A DNA stretch of 64,000 nt, taken from positions 434,001 to 498,000 of the forward strand of contig NZ_QARE02000001.1 of the NCBI RefSeq assembly GCF_003052515.2, in the 5' to 3' direction. The stretch's first letter is position 1. Every line of letters starts with the position of its first letter. Source of the DNA: Pseudomonas sp. RIT409 (GTDB lineage: Bacteria > Pseudomonadota > Gammaproteobacteria > Pseudomonadales > Pseudomonadaceae). Below are positions 47,174-57,160 of the stretch, piece after piece. The position numbers and the translations under genes are program-made. Under the pieces are notes generated by a model. That model made no database searches. It saw only the letters and a program-made list of their open reading frames with translations, and was not told the DNA's origin.

Positions 47174-48910
47174 TCAAGTGCCCGCAGGCACGGCGTCCAG
47201 CTCGACGACTTCAGGCCGCTTGAGCACGGCATACAACACGCCTGTCACCAGACTGCCGGCGACGATGGCCAGCAGGTACAGCAGCGCATGGTTGATCGCA
47301 TTCGGTATCAGGAGCACGAACAGTCCACCATGGGGCGCCATGAGCTTGCAGCCGAACAACATGGACAGGGCTCCGGTCAACGCCCCTCCGACGACGCTGG
47401 CGGGGATGACCCGCAGCGGGTCCTTGGCGGCGAACGGGATCGCACCTTCGGAGATGAAGCACAGCCCCAGCACGAATGCCGCCTTCCCCGCCTCGCGCTC
47501 GCTCTGAGCGAATTTGCGGTGGGCGATCAAGGCGGCGATGCCCATGCCGATCGGCGGCACCATCCCTGCGGCCATTGCAGCGGCCATCGGCGCGTAGCTC
47601 TGGGACGCAAGCAGTCCCACGGAAAACGCATAGGAAGCCTTGTTGATCGGGCCGCCCAGGTCGACACACATCATGGCGCCCAGCAATACGCCCAAGAGGA
47701 TCGCGTTGGTGGTGCCCATGCTGTCGAGGAACCGGGTGAGCCCCTCGAGCATGCCCGCCACCGGCTTGCCGACCACATAGATCATCACCAGCCCGGTGAA
47801 CAGGCTGGCCAGCAAAGGAATGATGAGAATGGGCTTGAGCGCTTCGAGGCTGGCCGGCAGTTTCGCGTAACGGTTGATCGCGGCAGCGGCGTACCCCGCC
47901 AGGAACCCCGCGATGATGCCGCCAATGAACCCGGCGCCCAGCGTGCTGGCGAGCAAGCCGCCGATCATCCCCGGCGCGAGGCCCGGACGGTCAGCGATAG
48001 AGTAAGCGATGTAGCCCGCCAGCAATGGCACCATCAATTTGAACGCGGCGTCGCCACCGATTTGCATCAGCGCAGCGGCCAGCGTGCCCTGCTCCTTGTA
48101 AGCGGTGATGCCGAACACGAACGACAGCGCGATCAGCAAGCCGCCTGCCACCACCATCGGCAACATGAACGAAACACCGGTGAGCAAATGTTTGTAAACG
48201 CCGGTTCTCTCTTTCTTCGCCGGGGACTTGGAGGCAGCCGCAGAGGATTCGATTTCGCCCTCGGCCAACGCTTTGTTCAAGGTGGCCTCGGCGTGTTTCA
48301 GCGCAACCCCGGTGCCGCAGCGATAGATGCGCTTGCCGGCGAAACGCTCCGTGGCCACTTCGATGTCCGCAGCCAGCAACACCACATCCGCCTCGGCAAT
48401 CGCCTGGGCGCTGAGCGGGTTACGGGCGCCCACCGAGCCTTGCGTCTCCACCTGCAGCTCGTAGCCAAGCTTCTTGGCCGCCTGCTGAATCGCCTCGGCG
48501 GCCATGAACGTATGGGCCACACCGGTCGGGCAGGCGGTCACCGCAACCAGACGCGGTGTCTTGCCGGGATCGACCACGGCGTTGTCGTGCTCGCTGGCAA
48601 CATGCACCTGCGCCAGCTCGCGGGCCGAGCGCAGGAATTGGTCGACATCCTGAAGCGCCTGCGACGGGGTGGATTGATACAGGCGCTTGCCGTTGAAACG
48701 GTCGAGGCTCAAGGGCCCAGTGTTGACCACCAGCACCCAGTCAGCGCTCTCGATGTCAGCGGCGGACAGTTGCTTTTCGGGGTGACGCGGGTCATGCACT
48801 TCGACCTGGGTGATCCAGCCCTGACGCTGTGCCGCCGCGTCGAGCAGGCGGGCACTGAGGACGCTGCTGATCTTGCCGTTCGGACAGGCCGTGACAATCG
48901 CTAACTTCAT
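47174..48910 (-). CDS. fruA: Fructose PTS transporter subunit EIIBC
   Basis: 578 residues. Residues 1-100 are a degenerate IIB' domain, residues about 118-215 the active IIB domain with the phospho-cysteine in VAVTACPTGVAHT, then a linker and an IIC membrane domain (residues 235-570) with VDLGGPINKASYAFS and FISEGAIPFAAKDP. It takes fructose in as fructose-1-phosphate. ATG 48910 has GAGG seven bases ahead; a GTG just before it is less well placed. Last gene of fruBKA. Confidence 0.96.
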   Translation of the reverse strand: MKLAIVTACPNGKISSVLSARLLDAAAQRQGWITQVEVHDPRHPEKQLSAADIESADWVLVVNTGPLSLDRFNGKRLYQSTPSQALQDVDQFLRSARELAQVHVASEHDNAVVDPGKTPRLVAVTACPTGVAHTFMAAEAIQQAAKKLGYELQVETQGSVGARNPLSAQAIAEADVVLLAADIEVATERFAGKRIYRCGTGVALKHAEATLNKALAEGEIESSAAASKSPAKKERTGVYKHLLTGVSFMLPMVVAGGLLIALSFVFGITAYKEQGTLAAALMQIGGDAAFKLMVPLLAGYIAYSIADRPGLAPGMIGGLLASTLGAGFIGGIIAGFLAGYAAAAINRYAKLPASLEALKPILIIPLLASLFTGLVMIYVVGKPVAGMLEGLTRFLDSMGTTNAILLGVLLGAMMCVDLGGPINKASYAFSVGLLASQSYAPMAAAMAAGMVPPIGMGIAALIAHRKFAQSEREAGKAAFVLGLCFISEGAIPFAAKDPLRVIPASVVGGALTGALSMLFGCKLMAPHGGLFVLLIPNAINHALLYLLAIVAGSLVTGVLYAVLKRPEVVELDAVPAGT

Positions 48911-48923
48911 CACACTTCCTCTC

Positions 48924-49865
48924 TTATTGTCGGTTCATGGCGCGGACATCCACGCCGGCCTGGAGCCGCTTGAGTTGCGTCGCATCGTTGATGCCGAACC
49001 CGATCTGGGTCACCGCCATTGCCGCGATCGCGGTCGCGGTGCGAAGCACCTGCTCAGGCGCATGACCGCTGAGCAGACCATGCACCATACCCGCTAACAG
49101 TGAATCTCCCGCCCCCACCGTGCTCGCCACGGAAACCTTGGGCGGCAGCGCCTGCAGCGCGACATCGGCACTGAACCAATGCACACCTTCCGAGCCTTGG
49201 GAAATGACCACATGTTCGATACCACGCTGGTGCAGCGCCGCCGCCACCTCGGCCTGGGCCTCGATGGAAATGATCGGTGCGTCCAGCGCATCGGCCAGTT
49301 CTTCGGTGTTGGGCTTGATCAGCCATGGCGAGGCCTCGAGCCCGGCGCGCAGGGCCGCTCCACTGGTATCCAGCGCAACCTTCAGCCCTTTGCGGGTCAG
49401 GGCCAACAGCAGCGTCTTCAGCCATTGCGGATCCACCCCGCGAGGCAGGCTGCCCGCCACCACTACCGCATCGAAGCCCCCGGCAAGCTGCTCGACCCGC
49501 GCGGCCAGCGCCTGCTGTGCCTGCACATCGACCTGAGGGCCTGGCCCGTTCAAGTCGGTGATGCGGCCACTGCGTTCGGCCAGTTTGATGTTGCTGCGGG
49601 TCTCGCCAGGCACGCGGACGAACTCATCGACAAACCCCCGCCGGGCAAACAGCGCTTCGAAGGGCTGTTGATTATCGACACCCAGAAAACCGGCCACGGT
49701 CAACTCGTGCCCCAGGTCCGCCAGCACTTGGGCGACGTTGAGGCCCTTGCCAGCGGCATGACTGAGCATGCACTCGCTGCGGTTGACCTGGCCGACCTGC
49801 AAAGGCCCCAACTGGACGGTCAGGTCCAGCGCAGGGTTCATGGTCAATGTCAGAATTTTCGCCAT
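48924..49865 (-). CDS. fruK: 1-Phosphofructokinase
   Basis: 313 residues, PfkB/ribokinase family. It phosphorylates fructose-1-phosphate to fructose-1,6-bisphosphate. Motifs are LTMNPALDLTV, AAGKGLNVAQVLADLG and the catalytic anion-hole VGAGDSLLAGM with the base Asp. ATG 49865 shares a base with the fruB stop, so the two are translationally coupled. fruA follows after 13 bases. Confidence 0.96.
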   Translation of the reverse strand: MAKILTLTMNPALDLTVQLGPLQVGQVNRSECMLSHAAGKGLNVAQVLADLGHELTVAGFLGVDNQQPFEALFARRGFVDEFVRVPGETRSNIKLAERSGRITDLNGPGPQVDVQAQQALAARVEQLAGGFDAVVVAGSLPRGVDPQWLKTLLLALTRKGLKVALDTSGAALRAGLEASPWLIKPNTEELADALDAPIISIEAQAEVAAALHQRGIEHVVISQGSEGVHWFSADVALQALPPKVSVASTVGAGDSLLAGMVHGLLSGHAPEQVLRTATAIAAMAVTQIGFGINDATQLKRLQAGVDVRAMNRQ

Positions 49866-52726
49866 CACAGCCCCTCCACGAGGGCACGTACCTCAGCAGC
49901 GCTCGCCAGCGCCAGCGCGCTTTGCGCCAGTTGTCGAGCACCGACCACGTTCAATTCACGGACGCAAGCCTTGACCTCGCCCACACTGCGCGCTGCCACA
50001 CTCAGCTCGTCCACACCCAACCCCACTAGCACGGGCACTGCCCGCGGATCGGCCGCCAGCTCACCGCACACCCCCACCCATTTGCCATGGGCGTGGGCCG
50101 CGCGCACCGTGATGTCGATCAGTTGCAGCACCGCGGGGTGCAGGCCATCGGCCTGGGCCGACAACGTCGGATGACCACGGTCGATGGCCAGGGTGTATTG
50201 CGTCAGGTCGTTGGTGCCGACGCTGAAGAAATCGACCTCTTTGGCCAATACCGGCGCCAGCAACGCCGCCGATGGCACTTCGATCATGATCCCCAGCTGC
50301 AAATCCGCCACCGGGATTTCCCGGCGCAGACGTTCGGTCATTTCACGGGCCTGTCGCCACTCTTCAACCGTGCCCACCATGGGGAACATGATGCGCAGCG
50401 GCCGGTCGTCGGCCGCCCGCAACAAGGCACGCAACTGACTTTCCATGACCTGTGGGCGTTGCAGCGTCAGGCGGATGCCTCGCACACCAAGGAAGGGGTT
50501 TTCTTCCTTGTCGATGGGCCAATAGGGCAACGGCTTGTCACCGCCGACGTCGAGCGTGCGCACCACGAGGGGGCGCCCGCCGAGGTCGTCCAGCACACGC
50601 CGGTACTCGGCTTCCTGCGTGGCCTCATCCGGCGCGGCGCTGTGCGCCATGAACAACAGCTCGGTGCGCAACAGGCCGATTCCTTCAGCCCCCTGCTCAA
50701 CGGCAGCGGGGGTGCCGGTGCTGTCGCCGATATTGGCGAACACCTCGACGCCATGCCCGTCCTGGGTCAGGGCGGGCTCCATGCGCAGAGCGGCGGCCGC
50801 TTTCAGGCGCAGCGCGCGGGTGTCGCGATCGCGCAACGCTTGCTCCAGCGTTTGGTCGTCAGGCGCGACGTCCAAACGCCCACGCTGGCCGTCGATCAGC
50901 AACAGGGTGCCGGACGGGATGGACAGTACTGCATCCCCCGCGCCAACCAGCGCTGGAATGCCCAGCGCCCGCGCAACGATGGCGCTGTGCGCCGTGGCGC
51001 CGCCTCGGGCAGTGAGAATGCCGGCCACGCGGGCAGGATCGAGTCGGGCGACATCGGACGGACCGACTTCGTCCATCACCAGAATGTAGGGTTCTTCCGG
51101 CTCAACGAGGTCCTCAACACCGCAGATCTGCGCCAACACACGTCGCCCGACGTCACGCAGGTCCGCGGCACGCTCGGCGAGCAGCGTATCGTTGAGTTGC
51201 TCTTGTTGCCTTGCCGCTGTTTCCACCACCTGCGCCCAGGCCGCCGCAGCGCTCTCTCCTTGCTGCAGCCGCTGTTCGACTTCCTGTACCAACTCGGGGT
51301 CGTCGAGCATCTCCTGGTGGGTGACGAAGATTTCCCGAATGGCCTTGGCGCTGCTGCGCTGGATGAGGCCACCGATGTCCTCACGCACTTGCACCAGCGC
51401 GCCATGCAGGCGCTCGCGTTCGGTGCCGGGCGACTCGCCGCGCAGCGGGTATTCGATCACCGGCAAGCGTTGCACATGGGCCGGACCGGTCGCGATCCCT
51501 GGCGACGCCGGAACGGCCTGAATCTGCGCCCCAGCCTGCGGTGCACTCGGCGCTTTCTCGACGGTTGCATCGACGGGGGCGCAAACAGGCTCGGCGGGCA
51601 AGGGTTCGACCGCTTCGCCCAGCCCCTCCTGCACCGCCGCGATCAGCGCAGGCAGTGCGTCGGCAGCGATGGACGGTTCGGCGATGAACTCCAGCACTTG
51701 CCCACGACGAACACCCAGGCTCAACAGTTTGCTCAAGCTTTTGGCGGACACGGGATTTTCAGCGCTGTCGAGAACGCGCACGCGCACATCCCCTTCGAAA
51801 CCCTTGGCCAACTGAGCAAGGATTTTCGCCGGGCGTGCATGCAAGCCGTGGGCATTGGCCAGCGCGATACGTTCGCTCGGCCAGTCGGGGGGCACATCAC
51901 CGCCCAATGCCTGAAGCACCGCGCGGCTGCTGGTGGCCTGGCCCAACTCGTGACCACGGCCCTCGATCAACAGCGCGCACAAGCGCTCAAGCAAAGCTTG
52001 GTGAGATTCGCCCAGGCTGGCGAGACAGAAAAGGCCGGTGAGCGGCTGGCCAAGATGGCGCATCGGTTTGTCAGGTGTGACGAACGCCAGCCCGGGCTTG
52101 TTGACCATCTGTTCACTGTGCAGCCACCACAGGCCTTCACCCAGCGGCAGGGCCTCGACCTGCTGCAGAACGGCGGCGAAACCATTGCTCACGCAATCGG
52201 CACGACGCAGCAAGCGCGCACCGCGCCACACCAGTTCCTCGAAGTCATCGACCGATGCACCGAGGCTGATCATCTGCGCGTCCAAGGCCAATTCCTGCGG
52301 CGCACCTTGCAGCAGCTTGAGCAGCGCTTCTGGATTTTTTGCCTGACGCAGCGCCTCGCCGAGGTCGGTTTCACCCAACGCACGCGTGAGCAACTGCAGC
52401 AGGCGCAAGTGCTCATCGGATTTGGCGGCGATCCCGATGGCCAAGTACACGATTTGCCCTTCGCCCCAATCCACGCCCTCCGGAAACTGCATCAAGCGCA
52501 CGCCTGTGGCAAACACCTGATCGCGGGTCTGCGGGGTGCCATGGGGGATGGCGATGCCTTGCCCCAGAAAGGTCGAACCTTGCTGCTCACGTGCCTGCAG
52601 GCCATTCAGGTAACCGGGCGCCACCAGGCCGTCGGCGACCAGCAGATCAGCGAGCAATTGCAACGCGGCAGGTTTGTCCGCAGCCGACTGGCCCATGGAA
52701 ATTTGCTCAACGGTCAGCTCGAGCAT
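49865..52726 (-). CDS. fruB: Fructose PTS multiphosphoryl transfer protein (EIIA-HPr-EI)
   Basis: 953 residues, a complete phosphorelay in one chain. EIIA(Fru) occupies residues 1-145 with His62 (GIAIPHGT). A linking domain is followed by HPr at about 280-365 with His296 (HGLHARPA). Enzyme I fills about 400-950 with His580 ([13 protein letters not shown]) and the PEP-binding site in [16 protein letters not shown]. It passes phosphate from PEP to FruA. ATG 52726 has AGGAGA eight bases ahead. The upstream region has a Cra/FruR operator and a Crc/Hfq-type motif. Confidence 0.97.
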   Translation of the reverse strand: MLELTVEQISMGQSAADKPAALQLLADLLVADGLVAPGYLNGLQAREQQGSTFLGQGIAIPHGTPQTRDQVFATGVRLMQFPEGVDWGEGQIVYLAIGIAAKSDEHLRLLQLLTRALGETDLGEALRQAKNPEALLKLLQGAPQELALDAQMISLGASVDDFEELVWRGARLLRRADCVSNGFAAVLQQVEALPLGEGLWWLHSEQMVNKPGLAFVTPDKPMRHLGQPLTGLFCLASLGESHQALLERLCALLIEGRGHELGQATSSRAVLQALGGDVPPDWPSERIALANAHGLHARPAKILAQLAKGFEGDVRVRVLDSAENPVSAKSLSKLLSLGVRRGQVLEFIAEPSIAADALPALIAAVQEGLGEAVEPLPAEPVCAPVDATVEKAPSAPQAGAQIQAVPASPGIATGPAHVQRLPVIEYPLRGESPGTERERLHGALVQVREDIGGLIQRSSAKAIREIFVTHQEMLDDPELVQEVEQRLQQGESAAAAWAQVVETAARQQEQLNDTLLAERAADLRDVGRRVLAQICGVEDLVEPEEPYILVMDEVGPSDVARLDPARVAGILTARGGATAHSAIVARALGIPALVGAGDAVLSIPSGTLLLIDGQRGRLDVAPDDQTLEQALRDRDTRALRLKAAAALRMEPALTQDGHGVEVFANIGDSTGTPAAVEQGAEGIGLLRTELLFMAHSAAPDEATQEAEYRRVLDDLGGRPLVVRTLDVGGDKPLPYWPIDKEENPFLGVRGIRLTLQRPQVMESQLRALLRAADDRPLRIMFPMVGTVEEWRQAREMTERLRREIPVADLQLGIMIEVPSAALLAPVLAKEVDFFSVGTNDLTQYTLAIDRGHPTLSAQADGLHPAVLQLIDITVRAAHAHGKWVGVCGELAADPRAVPVLVGLGVDELSVAARSVGEVKACVRELNVVGARQLAQSALALASAAEVRALVEGL

Positions 52727-52759
52727 CGCTTTCTCCTGTGCGGCGCACGGTGCGCCAGA

Positions 52760-52767
52760 TTCTTGTT
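52760..52767 (-). promoter_or_regulatory. Possible Crc/Hfq target in the fruB leader
   Basis: AACAAGAA on the minus strand fits the AAnAAnAA pattern bound by Hfq with Crc and lies 33 bases upstream of the fruB start codon. Such sites usually overlap the ribosome-binding site, so this is farther away than typical. Confidence 0.35.
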
Positions 52768-52811
52768 GTAGACCAACGGTTTTGCTGATTTAGCGCAAAA
52801 AATTGTCTTGC

Positions 52812-52823
52812 TGAATCGTTTCA
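52812..52823. promoter_or_regulatory. FruR/Cra operator in the fruB-fruR intergenic region
   Basis: TGAATCGTTTCA, extended as GCTGAATCGTTTCAT, matches the Cra consensus TGAAWCGNTTCA fully. It lies 86 bases upstream of fruB and 148 upstream of fruR, both reading away from it. A weaker half-site, TGAAACGCGC, begins at 52890. Fructose-1-phosphate would release the repressor. Confidence 0.85.
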
Positions 52824-52970
52824 TCTAGAACGCCGGGCACGTTACTCGATAATCTCCGTGGTTTGAAGTTCATCCGATCAAATGTCGAATGAAACGCGCT
52901 AAAAAACGCTAAAGCCGCCATTCCCGTCCCTGGTCTGCTGTAATGATGGCCGCGAATCAGGGAAAATCCG

Positions 52971-54002
52971 ATGGCGTCCGAGCCGAAGAACAAGAGGAAG
53001 GTCCGTTTGAAACTCAGCGATATTGCGCGTCTGGCCGGGGTTTCCGTCACCACCGCCAGTTACGTGATCAATGGCAAGGCCGAGCAGCAACGCATCAGCA
53101 ACGCAACGGTCGAGCGTGTACGGGCGGTGGTCGAGGCTCACGATTTCCGGCCCAACCCTCAGGCGGCGGGTCTGCGCAGTCGGCACACCCGCACCCTGGG
53201 CTTCATTCTGCCGGACCTGGAAAACCCCAGTTACGCGCGCATCGCCAAGCAGTTGGAGCAAGGGGCCCGCGCCCGAGGTTATCAGCTGTTGATTGCCAGT
53301 TCCGATGACGACCCCATCAGCGAGTTGCAACTGATGCAGCTATTCCGCGCCCGCCGCTGCGATGCGCTGTTCGTCGCCAGTTGCCTGCCCCCCAGCGATG
53401 ACAGCTATCGCGATCTGCAGAAACACGGCATTCCGGTCATCGCCATCGACCGGGAGATGGACCCCGCCCATTTCTGTTCGGTCGTCAGCGACGACCACGA
53501 CGCCAGCCAACAGTTGACACGAAGCCTCCTCGAGATCGGCCCCAAACACATTGCGCTGATCGGCGCGCGACCCGAGTTGAGCGTCAGCAAGGCCCGCGCC
53601 GGTGGGTTCGAAGACGCGCTCGAGGGGTTCGAAGGTGCAGTCATCATCGAACATGGCGAAGCCTTCAGTCGCCCATGCGGCCTGCGCGTCGCAGGCGAGA
53701 TGCTCGACCGGTTGGGGTATTTCCCCGATGCGCTGATCACCACATCGTATGTGCTGCTGCAAGGGGTGTTCGATCTGCTGCATGAGCGCCGTCTGAATCC
53801 CGACCAACTTCATCTGGGCACATTCGGTGATACGCAGCTCTTGGACTTCCTCCCGCTTCCAGTCAACGCCATGGCCCAGCAGCATCATCTGATTGCCGAA
53901 AAGGCCTTGGCACTGGCGCTCTCTGCCATCGAGCAGACCCACTACGAGCCTGGGGTGCACGCGATCGTGCGGACGTTCAAACAGCGCATTCACGGAGCCT
54001 GA
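52971..54002 (+). CDS. fruR: LacI-family fructose repressor FruR (Cra)
   Basis: 343 residues. The DNA-binding helix-turn-helix is KLSDIARLAGVSVTTASYVING with hinge helix near residues 55-70, and the rest is the sugar-binding-protein-like ligand domain. The N-terminus carries about 12 basic residues more than E. coli Cra. It probably represses fruBKA through the operator at 52812 and responds to fructose-1-phosphate. In Pseudomonas it is a local rather than global regulator. Divergent from fruB; tatD follows 3 bases after its stop. Confidence 0.94.
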   Translation: MASEPKNKRKVRLKLSDIARLAGVSVTTASYVINGKAEQQRISNATVERVRAVVEAHDFRPNPQAAGLRSRHTRTLGFILPDLENPSYARIAKQLEQGARARGYQLLIASSDDDPISELQLMQLFRARRCDALFVASCLPPSDDSYRDLQKHGIPVIAIDREMDPAHFCSVVSDDHDASQQLTRSLLEIGPKHIALIGARPELSVSKARAGGFEDALEGFEGAVIIEHGEAFSRPCGLRVAGEMLDRLGYFPDALITTSYVLLQGVFDLLHERRLNPDQLHLGTFGDTQLLDFLPLPVNAMAQQHHLIAEKALALALSAIEQTHYEPGVHAIVRTFKQRIHGA

Positions 54003-54005
54003 CCG

Positions 54006-54785
54006 GTGAGGCTGATCGACACCCACACGCACCTGGATTTCGAGGATTTCGATGGCGACCGGCAGTCGGTGCTGGAGCACTGTCAACGGCTGGGTGTCGA
54101 GCGCGTGGTGGTGCTGGGGGTATATCAGCGCAATCTGCAGCGGGTGTGGGACCTGGCGCTGCAGGTGCCTTCGGTGCATGCCGCGCTGGGGCTGCATCCG
54201 ATCTATCTCGACGAGCATCGCCCCGCGCACCTGGCAGACCTGCGCGACCGACTCGCGCGCCTGGCTGGCCACCCGAAACTCTGCGCCGTCGGTGAGATCG
54301 GTCTGGATTACTATGTTCCATCGCTGGACCGGGCCCGACAGCAAGAACTCTTCGACAGCCAGTTGCAGATGGCCGCCGATTTCAACCTACCCGCCCTGCT
54401 TCATGTGCGCCGCAGTCACGCCGATACCATTGCCGCCCTCAAGCGCTTCAAACTCAAGCGCGCCGGTATCGTGCATGCCTTTGCCGGCAGCCGCGAGGAG
54501 GCGAAGGAATACATGAAGCTGGGTTTTAAGCTAGGGCTGGGCGGCGCGGCCACATGGCCCCAGGCCCTGCGCATGCACCGCGTCATCGCCGAACTGCCCC
54601 TCGACAGCGTGGTGCTGGAAACCGACGCGCCCGACATGGCGCCTTCGATGTATCCCGGCCTGCGCAACAGCCCTGAACACCTGCCGGATATTTGCAACGC
54701 CTTGGCAGACTGGATGAGCGTGCCAGCCGAGCGTCTCGCTGAAGTCAGCACCCTCAATGCCATGGCGGTATTTGGCTGGGTTTGA
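54006..54785 (+). CDS. TatD-family metal-dependent hydrolase
   Basis: 259 residues from GTG 54006, giving the family start VRLIDTHTHLDFEDF. The metal-site motifs are HTH (N-terminal), GEIGLDYY, LLHVRRSH, HAFAGS and ETDAPDM. TatD proteins act as 3'-5' DNA exonucleases or D-aminoacyl-tRNA deacylases; this branch sits next to fruR in many Pseudomonas. Probably co-transcribed with fruR. Confidence 0.92.
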   Translation: MRLIDTHTHLDFEDFDGDRQSVLEHCQRLGVERVVVLGVYQRNLQRVWDLALQVPSVHAALGLHPIYLDEHRPAHLADLRDRLARLAGHPKLCAVGEIGLDYYVPSLDRARQQELFDSQLQMAADFNLPALLHVRRSHADTIAALKRFKLKRAGIVHAFAGSREEAKEYMKLGFKLGLGGAATWPQALRMHRVIAELPLDSVVLETDAPDMAPSMYPGLRNSPEHLPDICNALADWMSVPAERLAEVSTLNAMAVFGWV

Positions 54786-54975
54786 CCGCTGCACTGCGCG
54801 ACTGCCCATTTGCTTGAATGGCCTGCAACCGCCTTCAGCATCGTTGCAAGCGGGCAACAGCGCCCCCTCCCGGACTCAAAACGCGCCGCCCAACCGATTT
54901 CATTTTGTAAAAAGAAATTTCAGGGCCGGAGGACGGTCACTGTTTTGTCGCCCGTTGATTTTCAAGGATTTTGTG

Positions 54976-55395
54976 ATGAGATTTTCCAAGTTCGCGCAGG
55001 CATTGTCGAAATGGACCGGCAGCCCTCGGACGTTTCTGCTCGCAGTGTTGCTGATCTGTATCTGGGCCGCGACCGGGCCGCTGTTCCACTACAACGATAC
55101 CTGGCAGCTGATCATCAATACGTCGACCACTATCATTACCTTTTTGATGGTGTTCCTGATCCAGAACACGCAGAACCGCGACACCGATCAGTTGCATATC
55201 AAGATCGATGAATTATTGCGCGTGACCAAGGACGCGCAAAATGCCGTGTTGAGCCTGGACAACCTTGATCAAAAGGAGCTCAGGGCGCTGCGCAAAAAAT
55301 ATAAGGCCATGGGCGATCAAGAAGAAGCCGACCACTCTGCCCCCTTCCCCGAATGCGAGGCCGACAGCCACGCAAAAGCAGATAAACCCGACTGA
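54976..55395 (+). CDS. Low-affinity iron permease-family small membrane protein
   Basis: 139 residues with two membrane helices (about 19-37 and 48-68) and a cytoplasmic helical, charged tail. The segment DTWQLIINTSTTIITFLMVF followed by LIQNTQNRDTD is the hallmark of Pfam's low-affinity iron permease family. Bacterial members are much shorter than yeast Fet4 and iron transport is not proven. The ATG at 54976 gives the conserved N-terminus; an upstream in-frame start at 54757 would lie inside tatD. Confidence 0.8.
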   Translation: MRFSKFAQALSKWTGSPRTFLLAVLLICIWAATGPLFHYNDTWQLIINTSTTIITFLMVFLIQNTQNRDTDQLHIKIDELLRVTKDAQNAVLSLDNLDQKELRALRKKYKAMGDQEEADHSAPFPECEADSHAKADKPD

Positions 55396-55496
55396 ACCAC
55401 TGATCATTAACAGGGGAACTCATCAGGCTGTCGTTCTTCCTAACGGGCAGACCCGACGAAAAGCCGGGTGCCGAATGACGATCCGGGAGAAAAACA

Positions 55497-55877
55497 ATGC
55501 CGACTCGAAATAAGGACACCTACACCGCAGAGCAAAAGCGCAAAGCTGCTCACATCGAGGACAGCTATGAATCCAAAGGCGTATCGAAGGGAGAAGCCGA
55601 GGCCCGTGCCTGGGCCACGGTGAACAAACAGTCTGGCGGCGGGGAGAAAAAAGGCGGCTCGGGGACCCGAAAGGCGCCAACCGCAAAGGCCCATGACCGG
55701 AAAGACTCCGCCAAGCGCGCAGCGGCCACCCGACAGGGTGCTCCACGGAGCAGTGGCCAGCCACTGGACTCCCAAACCAAGGTTGACCTGATGCAGCGGG
55801 CGCGAGGATTGAATATCAAAGGCCGCTCGACCATGACCAAGGAAGAGCTGATCACTGCGATACGCAAGTCGGCGTGA
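55497..55877 (+). CDS. Basic protein with a C-terminal SAP/Rho-N-like helix-extension-helix
   Basis: 126 residues, strongly basic. Residues 8-45 are a helical segment (AEQKRKAAHIEDSYESKG, then GEAEARAWATVNK). Residues 46-88 are a flexible Lys/Gly/Ala/Arg linker. Residues 90-126 (QTKVDLMQRARGLNIKG, then TKEELITAIRKS) look like the SAP or Rho N-terminal fold that binds nucleic acid. Related proteins are loosely labelled plasmid stabilisation proteins, which I would not trust. A GGGAG ribosome-binding site is present. It is 161 bases before the DUF3182 gene. Confidence 0.75.
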   Translation: MPTRNKDTYTAEQKRKAAHIEDSYESKGVSKGEAEARAWATVNKQSGGGEKKGGSGTRKAPTAKAHDRKDSAKRAAATRQGAPRSSGQPLDSQTKVDLMQRARGLNIKGRSTMTKEELITAIRKSA

Positions 55878-56038
55878 CGCTGAAGGTTGTGCGGCGCCGC
55901 CTGCAGAGTGGGTGACCGGACTGCGCGTCAGCCGAACCACCATCGGCGAGGATGCCATCGCCAGGACATTCAACGAAGCGCTGCGCGCTCTTCGAATCAC
56001 ATGCAGCATCACCGCCCGTTTGCGAAGGGAGTTGCCCC

Positions 56039-57160
56039 ATGAGCAAATCACTTGGCACCGCCGCATCTGAAGTGGTGCTGCTGGCGACACACAAAAGACT
56101 CGCCACTCACGAGGTGGTGGTGCAACACGCATTGGCCGAGCGCATCGCGAGCCTGCTGGGTGCCCAATTCGTCGGCACGTATGACGCTGCCTTGCATCGC
56201 GGCCATCGTCTGTACTTCATTCCCTCAGACACATTGGTCGGCCAGGACGTGGCCGACGCGTTGAACATCCGTACCGTGAATGACTTCTTCGGCGGGCTCA
56301 TCGACTTCCCATTCATGGCGACCAAGGCCATTTCCCATCCGCTTTTGAAAGAAGCCACCGCCCTGCCTCGCGGCTGGTCGACAGCATTTTCTGAAGACGC
56401 GGGGGATTCGGTGCTCAGGGGATTCAGCGTGTTCAACCAAGACGATGCTCGGCGCGCCGGACGCTTGTTGCTCGAGGACGGGCCAGTACGGGTCAAGCCG
56501 GTATTGGCCACCGCCGGACGCGGCCAGAAGGTGGTGACGTGCGAAGCGGAGCTCGATCAAGTGATCGCGCAACAAGACATGGACGAAGTCCAGGAGTGGG
56601 GCCTGGTACTGGAAGAGGACCTGAGCGATGTCATCACCTACAGCGTGGGGCAGGTTCAGGTTGCGGGGATGACCCTCAGCTATCACGGCACCCAATGCCT
56701 GACCAGGGACAACCAAGGCGAGTGCGTGTATGGCGGTTCGCAACTGTGGTTGGTGCGGGGCGATTACGACGCGCTGCTGGCAATGGATCTGGATGCCCCT
56801 GTGCGCCGCTCGGTGACTCAGGCCATGTGCTATGAACGAGCCGCGCTGAAATGCTTCCCCACTCTGCTGGCCTCGCGGCGCAACTACGACATCGCCCACG
56901 GGGTCAATGCGCGCGGACAGGTGTGTTCCGGCGTGTTGGAGCAGTCCTGGCGGATCGGCGGGGCCAGCCCGGCCGAGGTCGAAGCGCTGCTGGCATTCGC
57001 AGCCGATCCGGCACTTCAACGCATGGGAGCTTCGAGCCACGAAGTCTACGGCCCCACCACGCTGCCCGCCCAGGCCCATCTCCTTTACGAGGGCGACGAT
57101 CCCGATGTCGGCCTCATCACTAAATTCACACAGGTCCAGCCCTATGACCGTACGCAGTGA
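56039..57160 (+). CDS. DUF3182-family protein, ATP-grasp-like
   Basis: 373 residues, cytoplasmic. The middle part has GPVRVKPVLATAGRGQKVV near residue 145, then WGLVLEEDLSD and SYHGTQCLTRDN, a pattern that suggests an ATP-grasp fold with a phosphate-binding Lys. The reaction and substrate are unknown. The ATG at 56039 has GAAGGGAG nine bases upstream; the frame extends back to 55952 without support. Its end overlaps the alpha/beta-hydrolase gene by 17 bp in another frame, a sign that the two products act together. Confidence 0.8.
   Translation: MSKSLGTAASEVVLLATHKRLATHEVVVQHALAERIASLLGAQFVGTYDAALHRGHRLYFIPSDTLVGQDVADALNIRTVNDFFGGLIDFPFMATKAISHPLLKEATALPRGWSTAFSEDAGDSVLRGFSVFNQDDARRAGRLLLEDGPVRVKPVLATAGRGQKVVTCEAELDQVIAQQDMDEVQEWGLVLEEDLSDVITYSVGQVQVAGMTLSYHGTQCLTRDNQGECVYGGSQLWLVRGDYDALLAMDLDAPVRRSVTQAMCYERAALKCFPTLLASRRNYDIAHGVNARGQVCSGVLEQSWRIGGASPAEVEALLAFAADPALQRMGASSHEVYGPTTLPAQAHLLYEGDDPDVGLITKFTQVQPYDRTQ

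Noticed and set aside
50087..52771. Very long plus-strand open frame of about 890 codons opposite fruB
   Set aside because: It is the antisense of a fully recognisable FruB gene. High GC content creates long stop-free shadows, and the translation has no family features.
54757..54975. Longer start for the iron permease-like gene inside tatD
   Set aside because: The conserved family N-terminus begins at ATG 54976.
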